This document shows, in pieces, positions 1-8,893 of a stretch of DNA of 46,901 nucleotides. Source of the stretch: CAZGTQ01 sp964528575 (GTDB taxonomy: Bacteria > Planctomycetota > UBA1135 > GCA-002686595); NCBI GenBank assembly GCA_964528575.1, contig CAZGTQ010000290.1, forward strand, positions 1 to 46,901, read 5' to 3'. Made by a program: the position numbers and the translations under genes. Within the stretch, counting starts at the first letter, position 1; each line of letters begins with the position of its first letter. The notes beneath the pieces are model-generated. The model was not told the origin of the DNA. It ran no database searches and was given only the letters and a program-made list of their open reading frames with translations.

Positions 1-48
1 GGCCGCAAGGTCAACCGCCGTCAGCGCGCGCGCCACGGCAGCTTCTGA
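1..48 (+). CDS. C-terminal tail of an unidentified gene (partial)
   Basis: An open frame runs from the first base of the window to TGA at 46-48 and encodes a 15-residue Arg-rich tail ending in HGSF. Third codon positions are mostly G or C, as in neighbouring genes, so it is plausibly the end of a gene that starts upstream of the window. Too little is visible to name it. The 82 bases between it and the next start show nothing else. Confidence 0.4.
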   Translation, partial: GRKVNRRQRARHGSF

Positions 49-130
49 CGCGCGCCGCTTCCCGCCCCAGCTCGCCAAACCAGCTCCAGACGGTGCGCCG
101 CACCGCCTCCCGAGTCTCCGACGGAGGTCG

Positions 131-1981
131 ATGGAACCCGCTCCCTTCCTGCCGCGCACCCGCGCGGAGATGTCTCGCCGCGGCTGGGACGAGCTCGACG
201 TCCTGCTCGTCACCGGCGACGGCTACGTCGACCATAGCTCGTTCGGCGTCGCCGCGATCGGCCGCCTGCTCGAAGCCGCCGGCTGGCGCGTGGGCATCCT
301 CGACTGCCCCGAGCTCGAGCCCGACGGCTCGGGCTGGCAGCGGCTCCCCGCGCCGCGGCTCTTCGTCGGCGTGAGCGCGGGCACCATCGACTCGATGGTG
401 ACCAACTTCACCGCGGCCAAGCGCCGCCGCCGCACCGACGTGTACCGCCCGGGCGGCGTCCCCGGGCGGCCGAACCGCGCGACGATCGCGTACACCGCGT
501 CCGCGCGGCACTGGTTCCCCGGCGTGCCCGTCGTGATCGGCGGCCTCGAGGCAGGGCCGCGGCGGCTCGCGCACTACGACTACTGGCAGGACCACCTGCG
601 CCGCTCGATCCTCGTCGACGCGAAGGCCGACCTGCTCGTGTGGGGCATGGGCGAGCGGCAGACGCTCGCGATCGCCGAGCGGCTCGCGCGCGGCGAGGGG
701 CTCGGCGGCATGCCCGGCACGTGCGAGCTCGTGCGGCCCGAGGACGTGCCCGCGGACGCGCGCGAGGTGCCCTCGTTCGAGGAGCTCGAGCGCGACCCCG
801 CGCTGCAAGTCGACCTGTTCGTCGCCGTGCGCGAGGAGAACGCGCCGAGCTCGCGCCCGCTCGCGCAGCGCCACGGCGCGCGCGTCGTGCTCCAGCACCC
901 GCCGCTCCCGCCGGCGCCCCAGAGCGAGGTCGATCGCTGGTACGAGCTCCCGTTCCGCCGCGAAGCTCACCCCGACCACGACGCCGCCGGCGGCATCCCC
1001 GCGCTCGAGCCCGTGCGCTGGAGCATCAACACCCACCGCGGGTGCATGGCCGACTGCTCGTTCTGCTCGATCACGTTCCACCAGGGCCGCTCGATCCAGA
1101 GTCGCAGCCCCGAGTCGGTCGTGCGCGAGGCCGCGGCGCTCGCGGCGCACCACGGCTTCCGCGGCACGATCACCGACGTCGGCGGGCCGACCGCGAACAT
1201 GTACGGCCTCGGCTGCAAGCTGCTCGAAAAGGGCGAGCCGTGCCTGGGCCGCGACTGCCTCACGCCGAACGTGTGCCCCGCGCTGCGCATCGACTCGCAG
1301 TCCGAGGGCTACCGCCGCCTGCTCGCGCTCGTGCGCGAGACGCCGGGGATCAAGCACGCGCACGTGTCCTCGGGCGTGCGCTACGACATGCTCGAGAACA
1401 AGCGCGGCGAGCTGCTCCCGCTGCACCACGACCTCGTGCGCCACCACGTCCCGGGCCGCATGAAGCTCGCGCCCGAGCATGCGGCGCCCGAGACGCTGCG
1501 CCTGATGAACAAGCCGGGCTTCGAGGTCTACGAGCGCTACGAGCGCGCGTACAAGGAGGAGTGCGCCGAGCTCGACCGCGACCAGCACCTCGTCAACTAC
1601 TTCGTCGTCGGCCACCCGGGCACGACGCTCGCCGACGCGGTCGTGCTCTTCGAGAAGCTGCTCGAGCGCAACTACTCGCCCGAGCAGGTGCAGGAGTTCA
1701 TCCCGCTCCCGATGACGCGCGCGTGCGTGCAATACGCGACCGGCATCGACCCGCTGACGCGCGAGGAGGTCGCGGTGCCCAAGAGCGGCCGCGAGCGGCG
1801 CCTGCAGAAAGCGCTCGTGCGCTGGAAGGAGCCGGACAACCGCGCGCTCGTCGAGGAGGCGCTGCAGGGGGCGGGCCGCACCGACCTCATGCCGCGCTTC
1901 CGCCACGCGCTGCGCGAGGCGGCGAAACGCGCGAAGGCGAAACGCGCGCGCGGCGATCTCGAGCTCGACACCTGCGGCTGA
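131..1981 (+). CDS. YgiQ family radical SAM protein
   Basis: A 616-residue protein of the YgiQ (UPF0313) radical SAM family. The 4Fe-4S cluster motif CxxxCxxC is present as C305, C309 and C312 (GCMADCSFC). It is preceded by the family's N-terminal region, which reads much like a cobalamin-binding-type fold, and followed by family blocks such as KLAPEHAAPE and FVVGHPGTT. The substrate of YgiQ proteins is not established, so no reaction is assigned. The ATG at 131 is supported by GGAGG at 123-127. It is somewhat shorter than the roughly 740 residues of the enterobacterial homologue, mainly in the C-terminal tail. It stands alone, convergent with the TPR gene that ends 15 bases downstream. Confidence 0.9.
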   Translation: MEPAPFLPRTRAEMSRRGWDELDVLLVTGDGYVDHSSFGVAAIGRLLEAAGWRVGILDCPELEPDGSGWQRLPAPRLFVGVSAGTIDSMVTNFTAAKRRRRTDVYRPGGVPGRPNRATIAYTASARHWFPGVPVVIGGLEAGPRRLAHYDYWQDHLRRSILVDAKADLLVWGMGERQTLAIAERLARGEGLGGMPGTCELVRPEDVPADAREVPSFEELERDPALQVDLFVAVREENAPSSRPLAQRHGARVVLQHPPLPPAPQSEVDRWYELPFRREAHPDHDAAGGIPALEPVRWSINTHRGCMADCSFCSITFHQGRSIQSRSPESVVREAAALAAHHGFRGTITDVGGPTANMYGLGCKLLEKGEPCLGRDCLTPNVCPALRIDSQSEGYRRLLALVRETPGIKHAHVSSGVRYDMLENKRGELLPLHHDLVRHHVPGRMKLAPEHAAPETLRLMNKPGFEVYERYERAYKEECAELDRDQHLVNYFVVGHPGTTLADAVVLFEKLLERNYSPEQVQEFIPLPMTRACVQYATGIDPLTREEVAVPKSGRERRLQKALVRWKEPDNRALVEEALQGAGRTDLMPRFRHALREAAKRAKAKRARGDLELDTCG

Positions 1982-1996
1982 CGCGCGGTCGGGCGC

Positions 1997-2941
1997 TCAA
2001 TACCCGAGCGGCTCCAGCATGTGGTGGTGCTCGATCTCGTCGCCGAGGCCGAGCGGGTCGGTGCCGGCCGCGACGTCGTGCAGCTTGCCCGTCCACTCGC
2101 CGTCGTCGGGATCGATGCGGCGCGCGGTCTTCCACGCCGCGCGCGCCTCGCCGTAGCGGCCCGCGCGCCAGTACGAATCGGCGAGGTCGCCCCACAGCTC
2201 GTCGTCGCGCGTGACCCGCGCGCGCTCCTCGAGCAGCGGCCAGGCACGCTCGGGCGCATGCTCGAGCAACTGCCACGTCCAGGAGCCGTCATCGGGGTTC
2301 AGCTCGAACGCGCGCAGCCACGCGTCGGTCGCTTCCTCGCTCCGCCCCAGCTCGGCGAGCTGCGCGCCGTAGAGGCTCCACGTCGCCGCCTCGCCGGGCG
2401 CAGCCGCCAGGCGCTCGCGCAGCAGCGACAGTCCCTCCTCCGGCGCGAGCGCGCCGATCTGCTCGAGCGCCTCCCGGCTGGTGGCCTCGTCGGCGAGCAG
2501 GTCGCGCAGCAGCTCGACGGCCTCCTCCGTCCGCCCGCTCGACGCGAGGAGGTGCGCGAGCCGCGTGCGGGCGTGCCCGTACGGGTCGTCGCCCGCGACG
2601 GCGCGCAGCCGCTCCTCGGCGCCCTCGGGGTCGAGCTGGACGAGCTGGTCCCACAGCGCCGGGTCGACCCACTCAGCCTCGAGCAGCGCGTCCAGCCGCC
2701 GCAGCGCCTCCTCCCGGCGGCCCGCAGCCGCCAGGACTTGCACGATCCGCGGCTCGAGCATCGCCGCCAGCGCCGGGTCGGCCGCGAGCGCGTCCTCGAA
2801 CGCGTGCAGGCCGCCGATCGGGTCGACCTGCACGAGCACGTCCGCCCACGCCGATTCGATCGACGACGAGCGCACCGCCTCGAGGAGCAGCTCGGATGCC
2901 AGCCCCACGTCGCCCTTCGCCGCGAGCGCCTGGCCGACCAT
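1997..2941 (-). CDS. TPR-repeat protein, C-terminal portion of a gene split by an in-frame TGA
   Basis: A 314-residue open frame made of helical repeats with TPR-like signatures (alternating A/L/G positions, for example LASSGRTEEAVELLRDLL, and WRAGRYGEARAAWKTA with a following DPDDGEW). The reading frame continues without interruption above its first ATG (17 GC3-rich codons, ending ..RAHPLDADRLG) until the TGA at 2993-2995, which is also the stop of the 135-residue open frame at 2993-3400. The two are therefore one gene, complement(1997..3400), of about 467 codons cut by one stop. No Shine-Dalgarno sequence precedes the ATG at 2941, so independent translation looks weak. The role is probably protein-protein interaction in the periplasm or at the membrane, judging only from the repeats and the N-terminal anchor of the other half. 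Confidence 0.65.
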   Translation of the reverse strand: MVGQALAAKGDVGLASELLLEAVRSSSIESAWADVLVQVDPIGGLHAFEDALAADPALAAMLEPRIVQVLAAAGRREEALRRLDALLEAEWVDPALWDQLVQLDPEGAEERLRAVAGDDPYGHARTRLAHLLASSGRTEEAVELLRDLLADEATSREALEQIGALAPEEGLSLLRERLAAAPGEAATWSLYGAQLAELGRSEEATDAWLRAFELNPDDGSWTWQLLEHAPERAWPLLEERARVTRDDELWGDLADSYWRAGRYGEARAAWKTARRIDPDDGEWTGKLHDVAAGTDPLGLGDEIEHHHMLEPLGY

Positions 2942-2992
2942 GCCGAGCCGGTCGGCGTCGAGCGGATGCGCACGCAGGACGGCCGCGGCCGA

Positions 2993-3400
2993 TCACGGGT
3001 CGTCCGCGGCGATGAACTGGCGCACGAGGAGCTCGGCCACCTCGTCGGGGCGGGTGCTCAACTCGTGCTCGAGCGCGCCCGAGTCGAGCCACTGGCGCAG
3101 GAGGGCGCCGAGCGCCGGGGCGGACGGGACCGCGGGCTCCGGAGCCGCAGCGACCGGCGCGGACCCCGCGACGGATGTGCGCCGCTCGGGGTGGGGCGCG
3201 CGCTCGGCCGGCTCGGCCGTGGACGCCGGCGGCGTGGCGACGTGCGCCCCGGGCCCCCCGGGCGCCGGCGCGCCGCTGCCCGTGCGCCACTCCGCTGTGC
3301 GCGCGGCGTCGCGGGCGCTCGCCCCTGGTCCGAGCGTGACGCCGAGCAGATAGCCGACGGCGAGCGCCGGCACGACCAGCAGCAGGGCGATCGAACGCAT
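2993..3400 (-). CDS. Membrane-anchored N-terminal portion of the split TPR protein
   Basis: A 135-residue open frame. It opens with a hydrophobic segment (MRSIALLLVVPALAVGYLLG) that looks like a signal anchor, followed by a Pro/Ala/Gly-rich linker and a short helical segment (residues about 100-130) ending in AADDP-stop. The stop TGA at 2993-2995 is in the same frame as the downstream TPR region. A single CGA-to-TGA change would account for it. Alone this fragment would be an anchor plus linker with little folded content, so it is best read as the start of the 467-codon anchored TPR protein. It could be a recent pseudogene, a base-call error or, less likely, a read-through gene. Confidence 0.6.
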   Translation of the reverse strand: MRSIALLLVVPALAVGYLLGVTLGPGASARDAARTAEWRTGSGAPAPGGPGAHVATPPASTAEPAERAPHPERRTSVAGSAPVAAAPEPAVPSAPALGALLRQWLDSGALEHELSTRPDEVAELLVRQFIAADDP

Positions 3401-3448
3401 CGGGTTTCCTTCGCAGCGACGTCGAGCAGGCGTGGCGGAGCGCGACCT

Positions 3449-3496
3449 GGCGTCAGGCGCGCGGAGCGCGAGGCGGCGTCAGGCGCGCGGAGCGCG
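3449..3496. repeat. 22-bp direct repeat, period 26, across the dcd stop
   Basis: Two identical 22-bp copies lie at 3449-3470 and 3475-3496, separated by four bases. The second copy contains the dcd stop codon (3479-3481), so the 3' end of dcd appears to have been tandemly duplicated into the spacer before the TPR gene. Confidence 0.7.
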
Positions 3497-4657
3497 GAAC
3501 GGGCGAGCGAGGGTCAGGTCCTGGTCGCCGTACGAGGGACCCCGCCGGCCCGCTCCGTAGAGCCTATCGGGGGCCCCCGAGGCGCGGAAGAAGCGCAGGC
3601 GGAAGAGCACCTGACCGTCCTCGATGACGAACGGGAGGTCGTGCGCGCGCACCTCGAGCACGGCGGGGGTGCCGCGCGCAGCGCCCGCCGGCTCGTCGCG
3701 CAGGCCGAAGCCGCTGTCGAAGAAGCCCGCGTAGTTGTTGCGCAGCTCGCCGATGCCGACGTCGATCGGGAGCATCTCGGCGGCGAGCGTCGCCGGGACG
3801 CGCAGGCGTTCGCGGCTCGCGAAGAGGTAGAACCGGCCAGGGTCGAGGATGCAGGCGCCGCGCTTGGCGTGCACGGGCTGCCAGAAGTCCTCGGCGGCAT
3901 GCGCGCCGTGCGTGGCGAACTCGAGCACGTCGGTCTGGAGCTGCGCGCGCCAGCCGCACGGCGAGCGGCCGGCGAGGCCGACGCGCAGCTCGAGCGCTCC
4001 CTCGGGGTCGAAGCGCAGCTCGTCCTGCGCGAGCGGCCGCGCTCCGTCGAACGCCAGCGGCTCGCGCGTGTGCACCGCGCGCACCTCGTCCTCGGACAGA
4101 CCCGCGGAGCCGCGCTGCAGCCGCAGTTGCGAGAGCCGGTCGCCGCGCTTCAGACGCACGGGGAACGACAGCGGCGCGACCTCGAGCCACAGCGGGCCCG
4201 CGAAGCCGCGCGGCGTCTCGTCGAAGCGCGCGTGGCCGGGCACGAGCACGCGCGTGAAGAGGTCGCAGCGGCCGGCGGAGCTGCGCGGATTGAAGCGGCC
4301 GTGCACGTCCGCGGGCAGGGCGAGCGTCTCGTCGAGCGGGACGAGGTAGATCAGCCCGCGCTCGAGCACCGCGCCGTCCCCGCCGAGGTCGAGCGTGGAC
4401 GTCGTCAGCTCGGCGAGCCGCTCCTCGATCGCGCGCGCGCTCGGCAGGAAGCCGGCGCGGATGCGGTGCGCGCGCGGCCCGAGGCGCAGGTCGACGCTGG
4501 CGGGCTGCACCTGCTCGGGGTCGATCGGCGCCGCGCCGGGCGCGGGCGCGAGGCCGGTGCCGAGCAGCGCGCGCAGCTCGCGGTCGACGAGGATCGCGCC
4601 GCGCGCGCCCGCGGGCTCGGCCGCGCGGGCGGCGCAGGACGCGGCTGGGACGTTCAT
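3479..4657 (-). CDS. dcd: 2'-deoxycytidine 5'-triphosphate deaminase, two-domain form
   Basis: A 392-residue dCTP deaminase/dUTPase-superfamily protein that would convert dCTP to dUTP for thymidylate synthesis. It is about twice the length of the classical enzyme (near 190 residues) and matches the long two-domain form. The first trimer-fold block carries VQPASVDLRLG and FNPRSSAGRCDLFTRV (the RSSxGR active-site motif). A second related block near the C-terminus has IGELRNNYAGFFDSGFG. The start is the only in-frame ATG in the right place (4655-4657); reading further upstream would run antisense through sucC. It is divergent from sucC, with a 24-bp repeat array in the shared upstream region. 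No clear ribosome-binding site is seen. Confidence 0.85.
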   Translation of the reverse strand: MNVPAASCAARAAEPAGARGAILVDRELRALLGTGLAPAPGAAPIDPEQVQPASVDLRLGPRAHRIRAGFLPSARAIEERLAELTTSTLDLGGDGAVLERGLIYLVPLDETLALPADVHGRFNPRSSAGRCDLFTRVLVPGHARFDETPRGFAGPLWLEVAPLSFPVRLKRGDRLSQLRLQRGSAGLSEDEVRAVHTREPLAFDGARPLAQDELRFDPEGALELRVGLAGRSPCGWRAQLQTDVLEFATHGAHAAEDFWQPVHAKRGACILDPGRFYLFASRERLRVPATLAAEMLPIDVGIGELRNNYAGFFDSGFGLRDEPAGAARGTPAVLEVRAHDLPFVIEDGQVLFRLRFFRASGAPDRLYGAGRRGPSYGDQDLTLARPFRAPRA

Positions 4658-4713
4658 CGGGCGCGGATGGTACCCGCGCCGGGCGTCCTCTATGCTCTTG
4701 CGCCCGATTCCGC

Positions 4714-4807
4714 GGCGCGCCCCGCGCAGATCGTCTCGGCGCGCGCCGCGCAGATCGTCTCGGCGCGCGCCGCGCAGATCGTCTCGGCGCGCGCCGCGCA
4801 GATCGTC
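4714..4807. repeat. Four 24-bp tandem repeats in the dcd-sucC divergent promoter region
   Basis: Units start at 4714, 4738, 4762 and 4786; the core CAGATCGTC recurs at 4727, 4751, 4775 and 4799. Each unit joins the palindrome GGCGCGCGCC (one mismatch in the first copy) to GCGCAGATCGTCTC. The fourth unit degenerates after GATCGTC. The array ends 30 bases before the sucC start codon. It could hold operator sites or be a length-variable minisatellite. Confidence 0.8.
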
Positions 4808-4837
4808 AGAACATCTCCGACTGTCCATCGCACACGC

Positions 4838-6009
<1,172 letters not shown>

Positions 6010-6013
<4 letters not shown>

Positions 6014-6906
6014 GCATCTGGGTCGACGACGAGACGAAGGTCCTGTGCCAGGGCCTGACGGGCAAGACGGGGACGTTCCACACTCAACAGGCGCTCGCGT
6101 ACGGCACGCAGATGGTCGGCGGCGTGACGCCCGGCAAGGCGGGCCAGGAGCACCTCGGCCTGCCGGTGTTCGACACCGTGAAGGAGGCCGCGGACGCGAC
6201 GGGCGCGAGCGCCACCGTCGTCTACGTGCCGCCGAAGTTCGCCGCCGCGGCGATCGTCGAGGCGATCGAGGCGGAGATCGAGCTGATCGTCGCGATCACC
6301 GAGGGCATCCCGGTGCTCGACATGGTGCGCGTCGTCGAGCGGCTCGAGGGCTCGCAGAGCCGCCTGATCGGGCCGAACTGCCCCGGCATCATCACGCCGC
6401 GCTCGTGCAAGATCGGGATCATGCCGGGCTACATCCACAAGCCCGGCCGCGTCGGCGTCGTGTCCCGCTCGGGCACGCTCACGTACGAGGCGGTGTGGCA
6501 GCTCACCGAGCGCGGCATCGGCCAGTCGACGTGCGTCGGCATCGGCGGCGACCCCGTCAACGGGACCGACTTCATCGACTGCCTGCGCGCGTTCCAGGCC
6601 GACGAGGGCACCGACGCGATCGTGATGATCGGCGAGATCGGCGGCACCGCGGAGGAGCGCGCGGCGGAGTACATCCGCTCCGAGGTGACCAAGCCCGTCG
6701 TCGCGTTCATCGCCGGCGTCACGGCGCCGCCCGGCCGGCGCATGGGCCACGCGGGCGCGATCATCTCCGGCGGCAAGGGCACGGCGGCCGACAAGATCGC
6801 CGCGCTCGAGCAGGCCGGCGTGACCGTGTCGGAGAGCCCCGCGCGCATGGGCGCGCTCATGGAAGAGCGGCTCAAGGACGCGGGATTGCTCGCGACGACG
6901 AGCTGA
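6010..6906 (+). CDS. sucD: Succinate-CoA ligase, alpha subunit
   Basis: A 298-residue alpha subunit that binds CoA and carries the phosphohistidine. The CoA-binding Rossmann segment is seen near the N-terminus (GLTGKTGTFHTQQ). The active-site histidine is H247 in MGHAGAII. The central IGPNCPGIITP and GGDPVNGTDF motifs are intact. The GTG start at 6010 overlaps the sucC stop; the encoded VSIWVDDETKVLCQG matches normal SucD N-termini. It forms a two-gene operon with sucC. Confidence 0.97.
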
Positions 6907-6923
6907 CGGGGCGCGGTGCGAAC

Positions 6924-7732
6924 GTGGCGTCCGGCGTGACGTGGAGCCCGGTGCGCACCGACGACGGCTCGTACACGCTGGCGCACCCGGCGCACGGCGA
7001 GACGTGCCATTCGACCGCGGGCGCGTGGGAGCAGGCCCGCCTGCGCTACGCCGGGCCGTGTCGGCTCGCCGAGCGCGCGGCGGCCGGCGGCGACGTGCGC
7101 TTGTTCGACGTCGGCGCCGGGCTGGGGCTCAACCTCGCGGCCGCGCTCGCGGCCGTCGAGGAGGCGGGCGGCCGGCTCGTCGCCTGGACGTTCGAGCGCG
7201 ACCTCGCGCCGTCGCGGCCGCGCGCGCGCTGGCGGCGAGCGGCGCGGGCACCGACGGGCCGCAGGAGCGCTGGCACGCGCCCGTGCGGGACGCGCTCGCG
7301 CGCGCGGCGGAGCTGTGTCACGTCCCGCTCGGCGGGGCCGAGCGGTGCTCGTCGCCGCCCGTGCCGCTCGGTCGGGGGACGCTCGTGTTGGTCCTGGGCG
7401 ACGCGCGGGCCACGCTGTCGGCGCTCCCGGCCCAGGCGCGCGCCGACGCGGTGTTCCTCGATCCGTTCTCGCGGCGCGTCGAGCCCGAGCTCTGGGACGA
7501 GCGCTTCCTCGCCGCTCTCGCGGCGCGCATGGAGCCGCAGGCGTGGCTCTCGACCTACAGCGCGTCGCTCGCCGTCCGCGCCGGCCTCGCGCGGGTGGGC
7601 CTGCGCGTCGGGCTCGGCGGCCCGGTCGGCCGCAAGCGCGCGGGGACGCTCGCGACCCGCGCCGGCGAGCCTCCGCCGCTCGATGCCCGCACGCGCGCGC
7701 GCCTGGCGCGGCGGCTGGAACGCGGCCTCTGA
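6924..7732 (+). pseudogene. MnmC-like SAM-dependent methyltransferase, broken by a frameshift
   Basis: The first half reads in the frame of the GTG at 6924: LAHPAHGETCHSTAGAW and the SAM-binding glycine motif FDVGAGLGLNLAAAL. The second half reads in the frame one base back from about 7211: VLGDARATLSAL, then VFLDPFSRRVEPELWDERF and AWLSTYSASLAVRAGL. Both halves match the methyltransferase (DUF752) family of MnmC, which completes 5-methylaminomethyl-uridine in tRNA wobble positions. The frames join cleanly at ERDLAP-VAAARALAAS if one base is missing near 7206-7212. There is no FAD oxidase domain, so this would be the stand-alone methyltransferase form. The context CGCGCCGTCGCGG is prone to sequencing error, so the gene may be intact in the organism. 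Confidence 0.75.
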
Positions 7733-7782
7733 GCGGCGTCGCTGGCGGCGCCGAGCGCGGCGCCCCCCGCGTGACCACCGTG

Positions 7783-7815
7783 CCCCGTCGACGGGCCCCG
7801 TCGACGGGCCCCGGG
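7783..7815. repeat. Palindromic 13-bp tandem repeat after the MnmC-like gene
   Basis: CCCCGTCGACGGG occurs at 7783-7795 and again at 7796-7808, followed by the partial copy CCCCGGG (7809-7815). Each unit is close to palindromic around GTCGAC, so the RNA could fold from either strand. There is no following U tract, so a terminator role is only possible. The rest of the 7733-8012 spacer holds no convincing gene. A -10-like TAGAAT lies at 7861-7866 without a good -35 box. Confidence 0.6.
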
Positions 7816-8012
7816 CCAAGATTCGGCACGCCTGCGGGTGGGGGGCACCCTCGGATTGCCTAGAATCCTTCACGCGGCCCGCGCGCGTTCGTATCCCGCG
7901 CTTGCAGCTAGCGCTGGCGACTAGAGCTGGCGAAGGGTTCGGCGTTCCGGGCCGGACGGCCGCGAGTTTTCGAACCGGCGCGGGCGCGGCGCGCTCAAGG
8001 AGCTATTGGCCA

Positions 8013-8231
8013 ATGACATTCCTCGCGTTCCTGGGCGGGCACGAGCTCCTCATCGTGCTCGCGATCTTCGTGCTCCTGTTCGGAGCCCGCAAGCTGCCCG
8101 AGCTGGCCCGCTCGATGGGGACGAGCATCACGCAGTTCAAGAAGGGCCTGAAGGACGACCGGGCCGAGCTCGACGAGAAGCCGCTGCTCGACGAGAAGGC
8201 CGAGCGGCGCCCCATCAAGGAGCACGACTGA
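8013..8231 (+). CDS. tatA: Twin-arginine translocase subunit TatA/TatE
   Basis: A 72-residue protein with the TatA layout: one N-terminal membrane helix (about residues 10-23, ELLIVLAIFVLLFGARKLP), the FGARKLPELARSMG hinge typical of TatA, an amphipathic helix, and a charged C-terminal tail. It forms the pore-like component of the Tat system for folded proteins. AAGGAG at 7997-8002 supports the ATG at 8013. No tatB or tatC is in the window. It starts a run of same-strand genes (mobA, polyprenyl synthase, resB, ccsA) with tiny gaps or overlaps. Confidence 0.93.
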   Translation: MTFLAFLGGHELLIVLAIFVLLFGARKLPELARSMGTSITQFKKGLKDDRAELDEKPLLDEKAERRPIKEHD

Positions 8232-8239
8232 GCGTCGCG

Positions 8240-8893
8240 ATGAGCCGGCGGGGGAGTTGCGTCGAGCCCGACCTCTCGGGAGCCGTGCTCTGTGGCGGCG
8301 CGAGCCGCCGCATGGGCGTCGACAAGGCGCTCCTCGCCGTGCGCGGGGGGCCCGACCCCGACGACGGGACGCTGCTCGCCCGCACCGTGCGCGTCCTCTC
8401 CGAGGTCGCGCCGCGCGTCGTGCTCGCGTGCGGCGAGCGCCCGCGCTACGTCGAGCTCGGCCTCGAGACCGTGCTCGATCGGGAGCCCGGCGTCGGACCG
8501 CTCGCCGGTCTCGCCGCGGCGCTCGACGCGAGCCGCACGGTGTGGCTCGCCGCCGTCGCGTGCGACCTGCCGCGCCTCGAGAGCGCGCTCGTGCGCCGGC
8601 TCCTCGAGCGCGCGCGCGAGCGCCGCGCCGACGTGTGCCTGCTCGCGACCGAGGCCGGCGACGAGCCGCTGATCGCCGTGCACCGCGTCGCGACGTGCGC
8701 GCCGGCCGTGCACCGCGCGATCGCCGCGGGCGCGCGGCGCATGATCGCGTTCCACGACGGCCTCGTCGTCGAGCGCCTGCTCGAGCAGGAGCTCGATCCG
8801 CGGCTGCGCGCGCTCGGCGTGGCGCACAACGTGAACACGCCCGCCGATTGGAAGGACCCGCGCGCGCTCGGGGCGCAGGAGCGCAGCGCGTGA
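8240..8893 (+). CDS. mobA: Molybdenum cofactor guanylyltransferase
   Basis: A 217-residue MobA-type nucleotidyltransferase that would attach GMP to molybdopterin to form the MGD cofactor. The signature loop LCGGASRRMGVDKALL lies near residues 17-32, and VACDLPRL supplies the metal-binding Asp. The C-terminal AHNVNTPADWK (NxNTPxD) is also characteristic. The ATG at 8240 follows the tatA stop by eight bases. The TGA overlaps the GTG of the next gene. Many Tat substrates are molybdoenzymes, so the tatA neighbour is consistent, though no molybdoenzyme is in view. Confidence 0.88.
   Translation: MSRRGSCVEPDLSGAVLCGGASRRMGVDKALLAVRGGPDPDDGTLLARTVRVLSEVAPRVVLACGERPRYVELGLETVLDREPGVGPLAGLAAALDASRTVWLAAVACDLPRLESALVRRLLERARERRADVCLLATEAGDEPLIAVHRVATCAPAVHRAIAAGARRMIAFHDGLVVERLLEQELDPRLRALGVAHNVNTPADWKDPRALGAQERSA

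Noticed and set aside
2993..2995. Selenocysteine decoding of the TGA in the TPR gene
   Set aside because: TPR proteins are not a known selenoprotein family. The downstream sequence has only a GC palindrome, not a convincing SECIS stem with its apical loop.
7200..7220. Programmed -1 frameshift in the MnmC-like gene
   Set aside because: There is no slippery heptamer at the junction and no known precedent in this family. An indel in GC-rich sequence is simpler.
7733..8012. Small gene or tRNA in the spacer before tatA
   Set aside because: Open frames there lack start signals and protein-like composition, and no cloverleaf could be drawn by eye.
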